Made by a program: the position numbers and the translations under genes | Shown: positions 1 through 6,747 of the stretch, in pieces | Position numbering within the stretch: position 1 is the first letter of the stretch | Layout: each line of letters opens with the position of its first letter | From: Betaproteobacteria bacterium | Lineage (GTDB): Bacteria; Pseudomonadota; Gammaproteobacteria; Burkholderiales; SG8-41 | DNA length: 17,222 nt | Assembly: GCA_025353085.1 (NCBI GenBank) | Contig: JANXRI010000234.1 | Span: 1-17,222, forward strand | Reading direction: 5' to 3' | The notes under the pieces: generated by a model | What the model saw: only the letters and a program-made list of their open reading frames with translations | What the model was told of the DNA's origin: nothing | Database searches by the model: none

Positions 1-6
1 CGGGTT

Positions 7-459
7 TTAGAGCAGATCGGGCGAGAGCGCCGCGCGCAACTGCGTGCGCGCGTGCGGATCAGCATCGCGGCGGGCGACCCACACAACGGCACCCTTCTTT
101 AGATTCCACGGTTGCACCGTGTCCGTCAACAGCAAGGCCGCTGTTTCGCCGAGCGTCGGTTGATGACCGACGATGATGACGGTGCCGGCGCTCTGAGGCC
201 AACCCGCTTTGAGCAATATGCCCGCCGCTGACGCCGCCAGGCCTAACTCAGGTGCCGTTTTAAAATCAGGCGTTAATTCGTGCGCTGTCTGCTGCGCGCG
301 CCGGGCTGGACTCACGAGCACCACTGCGTCATCAGGCAGATGCGCGCGCAGCCATTTCGCCATCCGCGCTGCCTGCTTGATGCCTTTGGCAGTGAGCATG
401 CGCTCGCTGTCGATCATGCCGTCCTCGGCTTCGGCATGACGCCATAGAATCAAGTCCAC
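7..459 (-). CDS. sixA: Phosphohistidine phosphatase SixA
   Basis: Histidine phosphatase superfamily protein of 150 residues, the usual SixA length. Seen: the N-terminal RHA motif (Arg7, His8, where His8 would be the phosphorylated nucleophile), a paired arginine at 53-54 after SPA, and a second catalytic histidine at about residue 99 in the VGHQPTLG motif. In E. coli, SixA dephosphorylates phosphohistidine on proteins such as ArcB and NPr; the partner here is unknown. The start is GTG at 459. There is no clear Shine-Dalgarno sequence, but the stop codon TAG of an upstream 45-codon reading frame overlaps the G of this GTG, so translation may depend on reinitiation. The gene lies downstream of yggX on the same strand and is probably co-transcribed with it. 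The first 13 codons are repeated upstream with only synonymous differences apart from ATG/GTG. The original start was probably the ATG at 596. Confidence 0.9.
   Translation of the reverse strand: MDLILWRHAEAEDGMIDSERMLTAKGIKQAARMAKWLRAHLPDDAVVLVSPARRAQQTAHELTPDFKTAPELGLAASAAGILLKAGWPQSAGTVIIVGHQPTLGETAALLLTDTVQPWNLKKGAVVWVARRDADPHARTQLRAALSPDLL
421..459 (-). repeat. 39-bp direct repeat, copy inside sixA
   Basis: The first 39 bp of the current sixA gene. It matches 558-596 at 35 of 39 positions. All four mismatches lie in the first 15 bp (the start-codon base and three synonymous third positions); the last 24 bp are identical. Confidence 0.9.
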
Positions 460-520
460 TATAGAATACTTGATAGTGCGTCGATTGACGGCAATGAGCC
501 CGACTCGCGGACGTGCGCAT

Positions 521-557
521 CCCGCAAGCGGGAGCCCTGCTTACTGCTCGCAGGCTC
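521..557. repeat. Double-hairpin palindromic element between the sixA repeats
   Basis: Seen: a 12-bp near-palindrome CCCGCAAGCGGG (521-532), directly followed by a second stem, GAGCCCTGC (532-540) against GCAGGCTC (550-557), with one bulged base and a 9-nt loop. The 12-bp core also occurs (as its reverse complement) in the palindrome inside ntrB at 14925-14936. It resembles dispersed palindromic REP-like elements common in proteobacteria, but membership in a family is inferred. Confidence 0.6.
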
Positions 558-596
558 GTCCTCGGCTTCGGCATGACGCCACAGGATTAAGTCCAT
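558..596 (-). repeat. 39-bp direct repeat, upstream copy of the sixA start
   Basis: Second copy of the sixA 5' end, beginning with ATG rather than GTG. The two copies are separated by 98 bp that contain two hairpins. Outside the 39 bp the flanks do not match. Confidence 0.9.
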
Positions 597-614
597 CGCC
601 GGTTAGCTCGTCTC

Positions 615-890
615 TCACTTGCCAAGCGGCGGCACGTACCCCTGAGCGGCGTCGGCCCCACCGCCGAAAAAATGCTTGTCCATTTGCTGAACCAGATATT
701 CGCGCGCCTTCTTGTCGGCCAGGTTCAGTCGATTTTCATTGACCAGCATTTTCTGCTGTTCGAGCCATTGTTTCCACGCTTCTTTCGACACATTCTCGAA
801 AATTTTCTTGCCCAGCTCACCGGGATATGGTGAGAAATCGAGTCCTTCGGCTTCGCGGCCAAGCTTTACGCAATTCACTATTCTTGTCAT
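615..890 (-). CDS. yggX: Probable Fe(2+)-trafficking / oxidative damage protection protein YggX
   Basis: A 91-residue small soluble protein matching the YggX family over its whole length: an N-terminal VNCVKLG with the conserved cysteine near residue 7, GLDFSPYPGELGKKI, a central WKQWLEQQ helix, the MLVNENRLNLAD block, and a C-terminal FFGGGAD...GYVPP. In enterobacteria YggX protects iron-sulfur proteins from oxidative damage and is proposed to handle labile iron. I chose the ATG at 890 because MTRIVNCVKLG is the family N-terminus and GGAG lies 7 nt upstream (898-901); a reading five codons longer lacks this support. It lies downstream of argA in the same direction with a 165-bp gap and probably has its own promoter; sixA follows. 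Confidence 0.93.
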   Translation of the reverse strand: MTRIVNCVKLGREAEGLDFSPYPGELGKKIFENVSKEAWKQWLEQQKMLVNENRLNLADKKAREYLVQQMDKHFFGGGADAAQGYVPPLGK

Positions 891-1055
891 AGAGGCGCTC
901 CACACTGTCCGCGGCGACGACCGGATGGTCGTCGTGCGGGCTAGGATTTTATCAGCGATTTAGCTCGGACTGCCCGGCCATCCCGGGGTTCATCTCGGTG
1001 CAAAAGGCGTTCTTCACGACAGCCCGCGTCATGAGCGGCCCGGCTGCATCGCACG
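891..1055 (-). promoter_or_regulatory. argA-yggX intergenic region with candidate yggX promoter and leader hairpin
   Basis: The minus strand carries an extended -10 motif, TGATAAAAT (954-946), without a good -35, about 55 nt upstream of the yggX start. Between this and the gene, 916-933 forms a perfect hairpin (GACGACC, GGAT loop, GGTCGTC) that would lie in the transcript leader. No rho-independent terminator is visible directly after argA. The promoter call rests on motif matching alone. Confidence 0.35.
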
Positions 1056-2375
1056 CTAAAGGCGTTTCACGAGGACCTGTGAGCGACGCTGGTAGTTGTA
1101 TAAGCCCTGTTTGCGGTGCGGCAGCGCGGATACCGGCGCGGGCTGAAATCCGCGTTCGATGAACCAGTGCGCGGTGCGGGTGGTGAGCACGAAGAGCCGT
1201 TTGACTTTACGCAGCTTGGCGCGCGCCTCAATCGCTTGCAGCAGGCGCTCGCCGGCGCCGGCGCGCCGGTGGTCCGGATGCACGGCGAGACACGCGAGTT
1301 CAGCCATGCCATCGTCGTACTGGTAAAGCGCGGCGCATCCTGTGATCTCGCGGTCGTGCTCGAGCACGTAAAAGCGCTCGATCTCCATTTCGAGCAGGTC
1401 GCGCCCGCGTTTGACCAGCGTGCCTTCCGCTTCGAGCGGTTCGAGAAGTCGCAGCACGCCGCCGATATCTTCGATGCGCGCGGGCCGCAGCTTTTCGAGC
1501 GGATCCTGTGTGACCATGGTGCCGACGCCGCGGCGCGTAAAAAGCTCGAGCAGCAGCGCGCCGTCGGCATGCCGCGATAAGAGATGCGCGCGCTTGACCC
1601 CGGCGCGGCAAGCACTGACAGCACGCGGCAAATAGAGGGCCACGTCACCGGTGACAGCACCTTCACGCGCGAGCAGTTTATCGGCCTGGCTGCAGGTGAG
1701 CTCATGCTTCAACTCGGCGCGCTTGCCGGTGACGACGCCCGGCGTATCCATCAGGAAAATAAGCTTCTCGGCGCCCAACGCAACCGCGGCAGACATCGCG
1801 ACATCCTCGAGCGCCAGATTGAAAATTTCGCCGGTCGGCGAATAACCGAGCGGCGACAACAGCACGAGTTCATTGTGATCGAGCCGGTCGCAAATGCCGG
1901 GGACGTCGATTTTGCGCACTTCCCCGGTATGCAGGAGATCGACGCCCTCGACGATGCCGATCGGTTTAGCGGTCACGAAGTTGCCGCTGGCGACGCGAAT
2001 GTCGGAGCCCGCCATCGGCGAGTTCGGCAGTCCCATTGACAGCAACGCTTCAATTTCGACGCGCATTCTGCCGCTCGCTTCTTTAGCACACGACAAGGCA
2101 ACATCGTCGGTGATGCGAAGGCCGCGCACATAGCGCACGTGATGCTTGAGCTGTTGCAAGCGCGCCTCGATCTGCGGCCGCGCGCCGTGCACGAGCACCA
2201 GCCGCACGCCGAGGCTCGCCAACAGGTTCAGGTCGTGGATCAGCGCAAGGAAGCGTTCATCTGCAACCACTTCGCCGCCAAACGCGATAACGAAGGTGCG
2301 ACCGCCGAACGCGTGTATGTAAGGCGTCGCTGAGCGGAACCATTTGACGAAATCAGCGGAGACGGAAAGCGCCAT
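1056..2375 (-). CDS. argA: Amino-acid N-acetyltransferase (N-acetylglutamate synthase)
   Basis: First step of arginine biosynthesis: transfers acetyl from acetyl-CoA to L-glutamate. The 439 residues match classical two-domain ArgA. An N-terminal amino-acid-kinase-like domain (about 1-280) shows the FVIAFGGE strand, VLVHGARPQIEARL, and a segment near 205-215 ending LMDTPGVV; in this family it binds arginine for feedback inhibition. The C-terminal GNAT domain (about 293-439) shows AELACLAVHPDHRRAGAGER, whose basic-glycine loop binds the CoA pyrophosphate, and HWFIERGF. The start is ATG at 2375 with only a weak ribosome site. The upstream gap of 106 bp has a possible promoter on the minus strand. 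Downstream yggX is separated by 165 bp. Length and both domains are complete. Confidence 0.95.
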   Translation of the reverse strand: MALSVSADFVKWFRSATPYIHAFGGRTFVIAFGGEVVADERFLALIHDLNLLASLGVRLVLVHGARPQIEARLQQLKHHVRYVRGLRITDDVALSCAKEASGRMRVEIEALLSMGLPNSPMAGSDIRVASGNFVTAKPIGIVEGVDLLHTGEVRKIDVPGICDRLDHNELVLLSPLGYSPTGEIFNLALEDVAMSAAVALGAEKLIFLMDTPGVVTGKRAELKHELTCSQADKLLAREGAVTGDVALYLPRAVSACRAGVKRAHLLSRHADGALLLELFTRRGVGTMVTQDPLEKLRPARIEDIGGVLRLLEPLEAEGTLVKRGRDLLEMEIERFYVLEHDREITGCAALYQYDDGMAELACLAVHPDHRRAGAGERLLQAIEARAKLRKVKRLFVLTTRTAHWFIERGFQPAPVSALPHRKQGLYNYQRRSQVLVKRL

Positions 2376-2403
2376 TGAATGACTCGATATCCTTATTATT
2401 CAA

Positions 2404-2430
2404 TGCATAGTATGCGAGAAAGCACGTCAA
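2404..2430 (-). promoter_or_regulatory. Candidate argA promoter
   Basis: The minus strand has TTGACG (2430-2425) and TATGCA (2409-2404), with a 15-bp spacer shorter than the ideal 17. It is the best match in the 106-bp gap upstream of argA, but weak; no ArgR operator was recognised. Confidence 0.3.
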
Positions 2431-2455
2431 GGAAAGCGCTGCCCGGCTGGCTAAA

Positions 2456-2475
2456 CCGCGCCTGCTGCGGCGCGG
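2456..2475 (-). terminator. Weak hairpin terminator after rsmE
   Basis: A perfect 7-bp GC stem (CCGCGCC / GGCGCGG) with a 6-nt loop, starting 6 nt after the rsmE stop. On the minus strand it is followed by TTTAG, only a short T-run, so termination may be incomplete. Confidence 0.45.
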
Positions 2476-2481
2476 GCGGAG

Positions 2482-3231
2482 TTAAAAATCGCCCCACCGC
2501 GTGTTCAATGCGGCGAGCGCGGCAAGCGCCGCGGTTTCGGTGCGCAACACGCGCGGTCCCAATTTAAGCGCGATGAATCCACGCGCGTGCGCGAGCGTCG
2601 ACTCGACTTCGGTGAAGCCGCCTTCCGGTCCGGCCAGCAGAATCGTATCCGCCGGCTGCGCCAGGTCGGCGAGCCGCTGCGCGGCATGCGGCGACAACAA
2701 GATGCGCAGTTCGTCGTGGCGGCGCGCGGGCAATGCGCCGAGCCATTCGATCACCGATTGCGGATGAGCGACTGCCGGCACCACATTACGCCCGCATTGC
2801 TCGCACGCTGAAATCATCACCTCGCGCCAGTGCTCGAGACGTTTGACGGCGCGCGCGGCGTCGAGCCGCACGATGCTGCGTTCGCTATAAAGGGGCTGCA
2901 CGGCGCGCACACCCAACTCGGCCGCTTTTTGCAATGTCATGTCCATCCGCTCGCCGCTCGAAATCGCCTGGGCCAACACACAGATCAGCGGACTTTCGCG
3001 GTCTACCGCTGAGCCCGTCTCGAGCGTGACCGTTACGCCGTGTTTGTCGATGCGCGCGATCACGGCGGAAAATTCGACGCCGTCGTTGAACACCATGACG
3101 TGGTCGCCGACTGTTGCACGCAACACGCGCGCTAAATGATGCGCGGCGGTGTCACGCAGAGACAGCAGCGCGCCGGGCGCCAGCGCGCAAGGTGCATAGA
3201 TACGCGTGTACTGGGGAACCGCGCGGCGCAT
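2482..3231 (-). CDS. rsmE: 16S rRNA (uracil1498-N3)-methyltransferase RsmE
   Basis: Methylates N3 of U1498 in 16S rRNA with S-adenosylmethionine; a SPOUT (trefoil knot) enzyme. The 249 residues are close to the family norm. Seen: an N-terminal PUA-like domain (about 1-75: RIYAP, then HHLARVLRATVGD), then the knot domain with LAQAISSGERMDMTLQKAAELGV (86-108), the SERS motif (117-120), ACEQCGRNVVP (142-152), the SAM-binding ILLAGPEGGFTEVE (197-210), and LGPRVLRTETA (224-234). The C-terminus ALNTRWGDF is typical. The start is ATG at 3231; no strong ribosome site was seen. It lies upstream of argA on the same strand with a probable terminator between. Upstream lies the decayed trkH fragment. Confidence 0.95.
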   Translation of the reverse strand: MRRAVPQYTRIYAPCALAPGALLSLRDTAAHHLARVLRATVGDHVMVFNDGVEFSAVIARIDKHGVTVTLETGSAVDRESPLICVLAQAISSGERMDMTLQKAAELGVRAVQPLYSERSIVRLDAARAVKRLEHWREVMISACEQCGRNVVPAVAHPQSVIEWLGALPARRHDELRILLSPHAAQRLADLAQPADTILLAGPEGGFTEVESTLAHARGFIALKLGPRVLRTETAALAALAALNTRWGDF

Positions 3232-3251
3232 GCGAAGATTATGCCACAGCG

Positions 3252-3589
3252 ATGCACGCGCTCCGGCGTTTTACCCGCTCTGTAAACAATTTGGAATCGC
3301 GCATCTTCCGGCAATTTTGCAGTGCTCGCGTTTATGTCGATGTGCGGCGCGTGCGTGATCGTGATGACTTTTCTTTTGCTCGCGTCGGGCCTTGATGCGC
3401 TCAGCGCGTTTTGGGCGTGATCGCAAGTATCAACAACACAGGGTGTGGTTAAACCCGGTCGGTCGCAGCCAGAACTATGCAAGCCTGACTGACTTTCAGC
3501 GCTGGGGGTGTACGGTCGCCATGCTGCTCGGGCGGCTCGAGCTTTTTACGCTGCTGATCATCTTTACCCCGGCGTTCTGGCGCCGTTGA
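3252..3589 (+). pseudogene. trkH: Frameshifted C-terminal remnant of a TrkH-type potassium uptake protein
   Basis: Joining the plus-strand frames gives the last 100 or so residues of TrkH. The segment from 3252 resembles the loop before the last pore repeat (VNNLESRIFRQ). A shifted frame from 3316 reads FAVLAFMSMCGACVIVMTF and on to SGLDALSAFWA, then stops at 3418. A third shift (3420-3443) reads IASINNTG, the pore-loop region. A fourth frame from 3449 reads LNPVGRSQNYASLTDFQRW, then AMLLGRLELFTLLIIFTPAF and WRR, ending at TGA 3587-3589. TrkH proteins end in this LGRLE(V/I/L)FT...FTPxFWR block. Three frame changes, an internal stop and loss of everything upstream show a dead fragment. It fills most of the 389-bp gap between rsmE and phr, and its orientation is opposite to both. 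Partner gene trkA is not in the window. Confidence 0.88.
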
Positions 3590-3620
3590 CGGGCCGCGGC
3601 ATCGCCGCGCCGGACACCAC

Positions 3621-5045
3621 TCAAGGATTTTTGGCGCGCGTGTAGAGGTCGAGCGTCATGCGCCGCGCGACCGCATGGTCGACGACCGGCGCCGGATAGT
3701 CGCGGCCGATAATCACCCCCGCCGTTGCCTGCTGCACCGCGCTCATCAACCACGGTGCATGAATCAGCTTGTCGTCGCAGCCTTTTAATTCGGGCACGTA
3801 TAAGCGGATGAACTTGCCGCGCGCGTCGAATTTTTTCGACTGCGTGACCGGATTGAAGATGCGAAAGTACGGCTGGGCGTCGCAGCCGGTCGACGCGGCC
3901 CATTGCCAGCCGCCATTGTTTGCCGCGAGATCGAAATCAATCAAGTGCTCGGCGAAATATTGCGCGCCGCGCCGCCAGTCGACATGCAGGTCCTTGACCA
4001 GAAACGATGCAGCGACCATGCGCAGCCGGTTGTGCATGTAGCCGCTGATGTTCAACTGGCGCATCGCTGCGTCGACGAGCGGATAGCCAGTGCGGCCCTC
4101 GCACCACGCGCGCCACGGCGCGTGATCGTTCACGAACCGGATCGCGTCGTACTCAGGGCGAAACGCATGCGTGACCACGCGCGGGTGGTGATACAGAATC
4201 ATGAAGTAAAAGTCGCGCCAGATGAGTTCGGACAGCCATACCGCGGCGCCGCGATTCGCGGCCTGCCACGCCTCGCTCGCGAGGGCGCGAATGGAAATCG
4301 TGCCGAAACGCAAATGCACCGACAGATACGAGGGCCCGCGCAATGCCGGAAAATCGCGCCGCTCATGATAGTCGGCCATGCGCTCTTTAAAGTCGGCGAA
4401 CAGTTTGCTGGCGCCCGCCATGCCGGGGGCAATGCCGAGCTCGAGCAAGTTGGTCGGCTTGAAGCCCATCGTCTCTAGCGTCGGCATTGACCCACCGGCA
4501 GCGGCCGCCAGCCGGTCCCAATATTTTTCGACCGGATACGCTCGCAGAAAAAATCCGTCGAGTCGTTTCAACCACGCGTTTTTGTACGCCGTGAAAACGC
4601 TGAACGGCCGGCCGTCCTGCGTCAGCACTTCGTCTTTTTCGAAAACCGCCTGGTCTTTGCGCGTGATGAATGCGCAACGCGCGCGGGCAAGTGACGCGGC
4701 GACCGCCTGATCGCGCTCGATCGCGGCCGGCTCGTAATCGTGATTGGCAAACACTGCATCGGCTTTGAGCCGCGCCGCGAGCGCGGGAATCTCCTCGCGC
4801 GCACGGCCGTGAAGAACCGTGAGCCCGCCGCCATGCAGTGCGAGCTCCTGCTGCAACTCACGCACGCTGTGCCAGATGAATTCGACGCGACGGTCGTCGC
4901 GGCGCGACAGCGCATCGAGAATTTCGCGATCGAACACGAATACGCAGTAGACGCGCCGGCTGCTGGTCAGCGCCGCATGCAGCGCGGCGTGGTCGAAGCA
5001 GCGCAAATCGCGCCTGAACCACACCATTGAGATATCGTAGGTCAC
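3621..5045 (-). CDS. phr: Deoxyribodipyrimidine photolyase (class I CPD photolyase)
   Basis: A light-driven flavoenzyme that splits cyclobutane pyrimidine dimers. The N-terminal Rossmann antenna domain starts MVWFRRDLRCFDHAAL. The C-terminal FAD domain shows SYLSVHLRFGTIS, LIWRDFYFMILYHHPRV, WCEGRTGYPLVDAAMRQL, GYMHNRLRMVAASFLVKDL, DWRRGAQYFAEHLIDFD, NNGGWQWAASTGCDAQPYFR and IFNPVTQSKKFD. These are the FAD-binding and tryptophan-bearing blocks of class I photolyases rather than of DASH cryptochromes. I chose GTG at 5045 (474 residues, TYDIS before the first strand), close to the E. coli PhrB length of 472; ATG at 5027 is the alternative (468 residues). The frame stays open upstream to 5372, but that part runs over the yqgE gene and has no family similarity. 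It is divergent from yqgE across 126 bp. Confidence 0.94.
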   Translation of the reverse strand: MTYDISMVWFRRDLRCFDHAALHAALTSSRRVYCVFVFDREILDALSRRDDRRVEFIWHSVRELQQELALHGGGLTVLHGRAREEIPALAARLKADAVFANHDYEPAAIERDQAVAASLARARCAFITRKDQAVFEKDEVLTQDGRPFSVFTAYKNAWLKRLDGFFLRAYPVEKYWDRLAAAAGGSMPTLETMGFKPTNLLELGIAPGMAGASKLFADFKERMADYHERRDFPALRGPSYLSVHLRFGTISIRALASEAWQAANRGAAVWLSELIWRDFYFMILYHHPRVVTHAFRPEYDAIRFVNDHAPWRAWCEGRTGYPLVDAAMRQLNISGYMHNRLRMVAASFLVKDLHVDWRRGAQYFAEHLIDFDLAANNGGWQWAASTGCDAQPYFRIFNPVTQSKKFDARGKFIRLYVPELKGCDDKLIHAPWLMSAVQQATAGVIIGRDYPAPVVDHAVARRMTLDLYTRAKNP

Positions 5046-5051
5046 TGCTGC

Positions 5052-5067
5052 GTGTTTTCGCGAACAC
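5052..5067. promoter_or_regulatory. Inverted repeat just upstream of phr
   Basis: GTGTT (5052-5056) and AACAC (5063-5067) flank a 6-bp centre, in a GTGTTTTCGCGAACAC block immediately before the phr start. It could be an operator or a leader hairpin; no known regulator site was recognised. Confidence 0.25.
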
Positions 5068-5093
5068 CCGGCGCGAACGGCCGGAGGAAACGA

Positions 5094-5122
5094 TTGTGAA
5101 CGGAACTCTGCGCGTTTACAAT
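5094..5122 (+). promoter_or_regulatory. Predicted sigma-70 promoter of the yqgE-ruvX-pyrR-pyrB block
   Basis: TTGTGA (5094-5099) and TACAAT (5117-5122) are separated by exactly 17 bp, matching the -35/-10 consensus at four and five of six positions. The start point would fall near 5129, about 43 nt before the yqgE ATG. It is the best promoter match in the 126-bp phr-yqgE gap. Confidence 0.6.
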
Positions 5123-5125
5123 AGC

Positions 5126-5145
5126 GCCGGTCTTGATCAACCGGC
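5126..5145 (+). promoter_or_regulatory. Operator-like inverted repeat at the predicted transcription start
   Basis: GCCGGT (5126-5131) and ACCGGC (5140-5145) enclose an 8-nt centre overlapping TTGATCAA. It begins 4 bp after the -10 box. It could bind a regulator or fold at the 5' end of the message; the ligand is unknown. Confidence 0.35.
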
Positions 5146-5171
5146 ATGAGGCAGACTCGAGACATCCTAAA

Positions 5172-5732
5172 ATGCAATCGGTGAATCTCACGCACCACTT
5201 TCTGATCGCCATGCCTAACATGGCCGATCCGCATTTTTCCAAGACCCTCACTTATGTCTGCGAGCACAACGAGCAGGGTGCGCTCGGGCTTGTGATCAAT
5301 CGCCCGCTCGACATGACGCTCGGCAAACTGCTTGACCAGGTGAACATTCCAGTCGCGTCGGCAGACTGCCATTCAGTGGCCGTGCATTTTGGCGGCCCGG
5401 TGCAGACCGACCGCGGTTTCGTGCTGCACGGTCCGGTCGGCAACTGGCAATCGACGCTTTCGATCAGCGCCGACATTGGCCTGACGACCTCCAAAGACAT
5501 TCTCGAAGCGGTCGCGCGCGGTGAAGGCCCGCGACAGATGCTGGTGACGCTCGGCTATTCGGGTTGGGCTCCGGGTCAGCTCGAGCATGAACTCGCGCAA
5601 AATGCATGGCTCACGGTAGAAGCGAGCGAAGAAGTTATTTTCAAATTGCCCGCCGCGCAGCGGCTGCCGCGCGCGATGCAACTGCTCGGCGTTAACTACG
5701 CAACCTTATCCGAGCAATCCGGACGTGCGTGA
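5172..5732 (+). CDS. yqgE: YqgE/AlgH family protein (UPF0301)
   Basis: A 187-residue protein covering the complete UPF0301 domain. Seen: NLTHHFLIAMPNMADPHFSKTL near the N-terminus, GALGLVINRPLDMTLGKLL, VHFGGPVQTDRGFVLH, the TTSKDILEAVARGEGP helix region, LGYSGWAPGQLEHELAQNAW, and the C-terminal GVNYATLSEQSGRA. The biochemical role is not settled; in Pseudomonas the homologue AlgH was linked to alginate regulation. The ATG at 5172 gives the family N-terminus MQSVNLTHHF; an upstream in-frame start at 5133 would add 13 unconserved residues. It is the first gene after the predicted promoter. Its last codons overlap a GTG start of ruvX by 8 bp, so the two are probably co-translated. The yqgE-ruvX-pyrR-pyrB order is that of pseudomonads and many betaproteobacteria. 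Confidence 0.94.
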   Translation: MQSVNLTHHFLIAMPNMADPHFSKTLTYVCEHNEQGALGLVINRPLDMTLGKLLDQVNIPVASADCHSVAVHFGGPVQTDRGFVLHGPVGNWQSTLSISADIGLTTSKDILEAVARGEGPRQMLVTLGYSGWAPGQLEHELAQNAWLTVEASEEVIFKLPAAQRLPRAMQLLGVNYATLSEQSGRA

Positions 5733-6234
5733 ACCGCACGCACCGCTGCAACCGCCCGCAATGCCGCGCGCGGTGCAACGTGCGGCGCAGGCGGGCACCG
5801 TCATCGCGTTTGATTTCGGCGAGCAACGCATCGGTGCCGCGGTCGGCGACATGTCGGTCGGTATCGCGCATCCATTGACGACGATCCCGGCGGCGGACAA
5901 AAAAACCCGCTACGCCGCGATCGCCGGACTGATCCGGGAATGGCGACCCGCATTATTGGTGGTCGGCCTGCCTTTGCACATGGACGGCACCGAACATGAA
6001 GTGTCGCGGCTTGCGCGCAAATTCGCGCGCGAACTTGGCGGCCGCTTTGAGTTGCCGGTGGAACTCATTGACGAGCGCCTGAGTTCAGACGCGGCCGATA
6101 TGAGCTTGGCCGACGCGGGTGTCGCCAGCCACAAACGCAAGCCCGTCATCGATCAAGTCGCCGCCCTGCACATTCTGCAGGCCTACCTCGATGAATGCGC
6201 GCGCCGCATTCACATGGCGCAGGCCCAACAATGA
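5725..6234 (+). CDS. ruvX: Putative pre-16S rRNA nuclease / Holliday junction resolvase-like YqgF
   Basis: An RNase H-fold nuclease; the family is implicated in 5' end maturation of 16S rRNA and sometimes annotated as a Holliday junction resolvase. Seen: AFDFGEQRIGAAVGD (the first catalytic aspartate on the first strand), LLVVGLPLHMDGTEHE, VELIDERLSSDAAD (acidic residue on the fourth strand), and KPVIDQVAALHILQAYLDE near the end, with the last conserved acid. GTG at 5725 gives 169 residues; ATG at 5761 gives 157, nearer the usual family size of about 140-155, so the first dozen residues are uncertain. The gene overlaps the end of yqgE by 8 bp if GTG is used, and its stop overlaps the pyrR start (ATGA, 6231-6234), showing tight coupling. 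Confidence 0.92.
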   Translation: MREPHAPLQPPAMPRAVQRAAQAGTVIAFDFGEQRIGAAVGDMSVGIAHPLTTIPAADKKTRYAAIAGLIREWRPALLVVGLPLHMDGTEHEVSRLARKFARELGGRFELPVELIDERLSSDAADMSLADAGVASHKRKPVIDQVAALHILQAYLDECARRIHMAQAQQ

Positions 6235-6728
6235 CTGCCCGGCCGCTGCCCGACGCCGAGCAACTGGTGGCCGCGCTGATTGAAAAAATGCGCGGGAACG
6301 TCGCGCCCGACACTGGACTGATCGGCATCGTGACCGGCGGTGCCTGGCTTGCCGAGCGGCTGCACACCGCACTCAAACTCGACGTCCCGTTCGGCACGCT
6401 CGATGTGTCGTTCTATCGCGACGATTTTCAGCATAAGGGGCTGAAGCGCAAAGTCGCGCCGTCGGACATTCCATTCGAAGTCGAAGGCCGTGACTTGATC
6501 CTGGTCGACGACGTGCTGTATACGGGGCGCACCATCCGCGCGGCGATGAACGAACTCTTCGATTACGGCCGTCCCTCGCGCATACGCCTGGCGTCACTGG
6601 TTGACCGCGGCGGGCGCGAACTGCCGATCGCCGCGCAGTTTGTCGGCGCGACGATCGAGGCCGGCCAGAGCGTGGAACTCAAACGCGATGCGCAGGGCCG
6701 CTTGAGTCTCGCCTTGAGCACCGACTGA
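6231..6728 (+). CDS. pyrR: PyrR: pyrimidine operon regulator / uracil phosphoribosyltransferase
   Basis: A type I phosphoribosyltransferase-fold protein of 165 residues. Seen: LIGIVTGGAWLAERL (30-44), the TLDVSFYRDDF strand (56-66) typical of PyrR, and the PRPP-binding loop LILVDDVLYTGRTIRAAM (89-106). In Bacillus PyrR binds pyr mRNA attenuators and has UPRT activity; in proteobacteria its regulatory mechanism is less clear. I see no Bacillus-type attenuator before this gene or in the 19 nt between it and pyrB, so RNA-based control, if any, would act at the 5' leader of yqgE. The start is ATG at 6231, sharing ATGA with the ruvX stop. A longer in-frame version beginning at 6195 is a shadow of the ruvX end. 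Confidence 0.94.
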   Translation: MTARPLPDAEQLVAALIEKMRGNVAPDTGLIGIVTGGAWLAERLHTALKLDVPFGTLDVSFYRDDFQHKGLKRKVAPSDIPFEVEGRDLILVDDVLYTGRTIRAAMNELFDYGRPSRIRLASLVDRGGRELPIAAQFVGATIEAGQSVELKRDAQGRLSLALSTD

Positions 6729-6747
6729 CATAAGGGCAACGGCACGG

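Larger units (their letters stand above)
459..596 (-). pseudogene. Duplicated sixA 5' end forming a 45-codon leader frame
   Basis: An ATG-initiated frame of 45 codons whose first 13 residues (MDLILWRHAEAED) are identical to the SixA N-terminus. It then runs into unrelated sequence and ends at TAG (461-459), which overlaps the GTG of intact sixA by one base. It starts 18 nt after the yggX stop, the spacing expected for the ancestral sixA start. It is best read as the stranded original 5' end of sixA after a duplication or insertion. It could be translated as a leader peptide coupled to sixA, but nothing shows that it is made. Confidence 0.6.

Noticed and set aside
3600..3620. GC hairpin after phr as terminator
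   Set aside because: Only a 6-bp stem interrupted by mismatches and no T-run on the minus strand.
3903..4478. 191-codon open frame antisense to phr
   Set aside because: Shadow of the conserved photolyase FAD domain, no independent support.
5046..5372. Open N-terminal extension of the photolyase frame
   Set aside because: It runs antisense through the promoter and first part of yqgE, shows no photolyase similarity, and the family starts near MVWFRRDLR.
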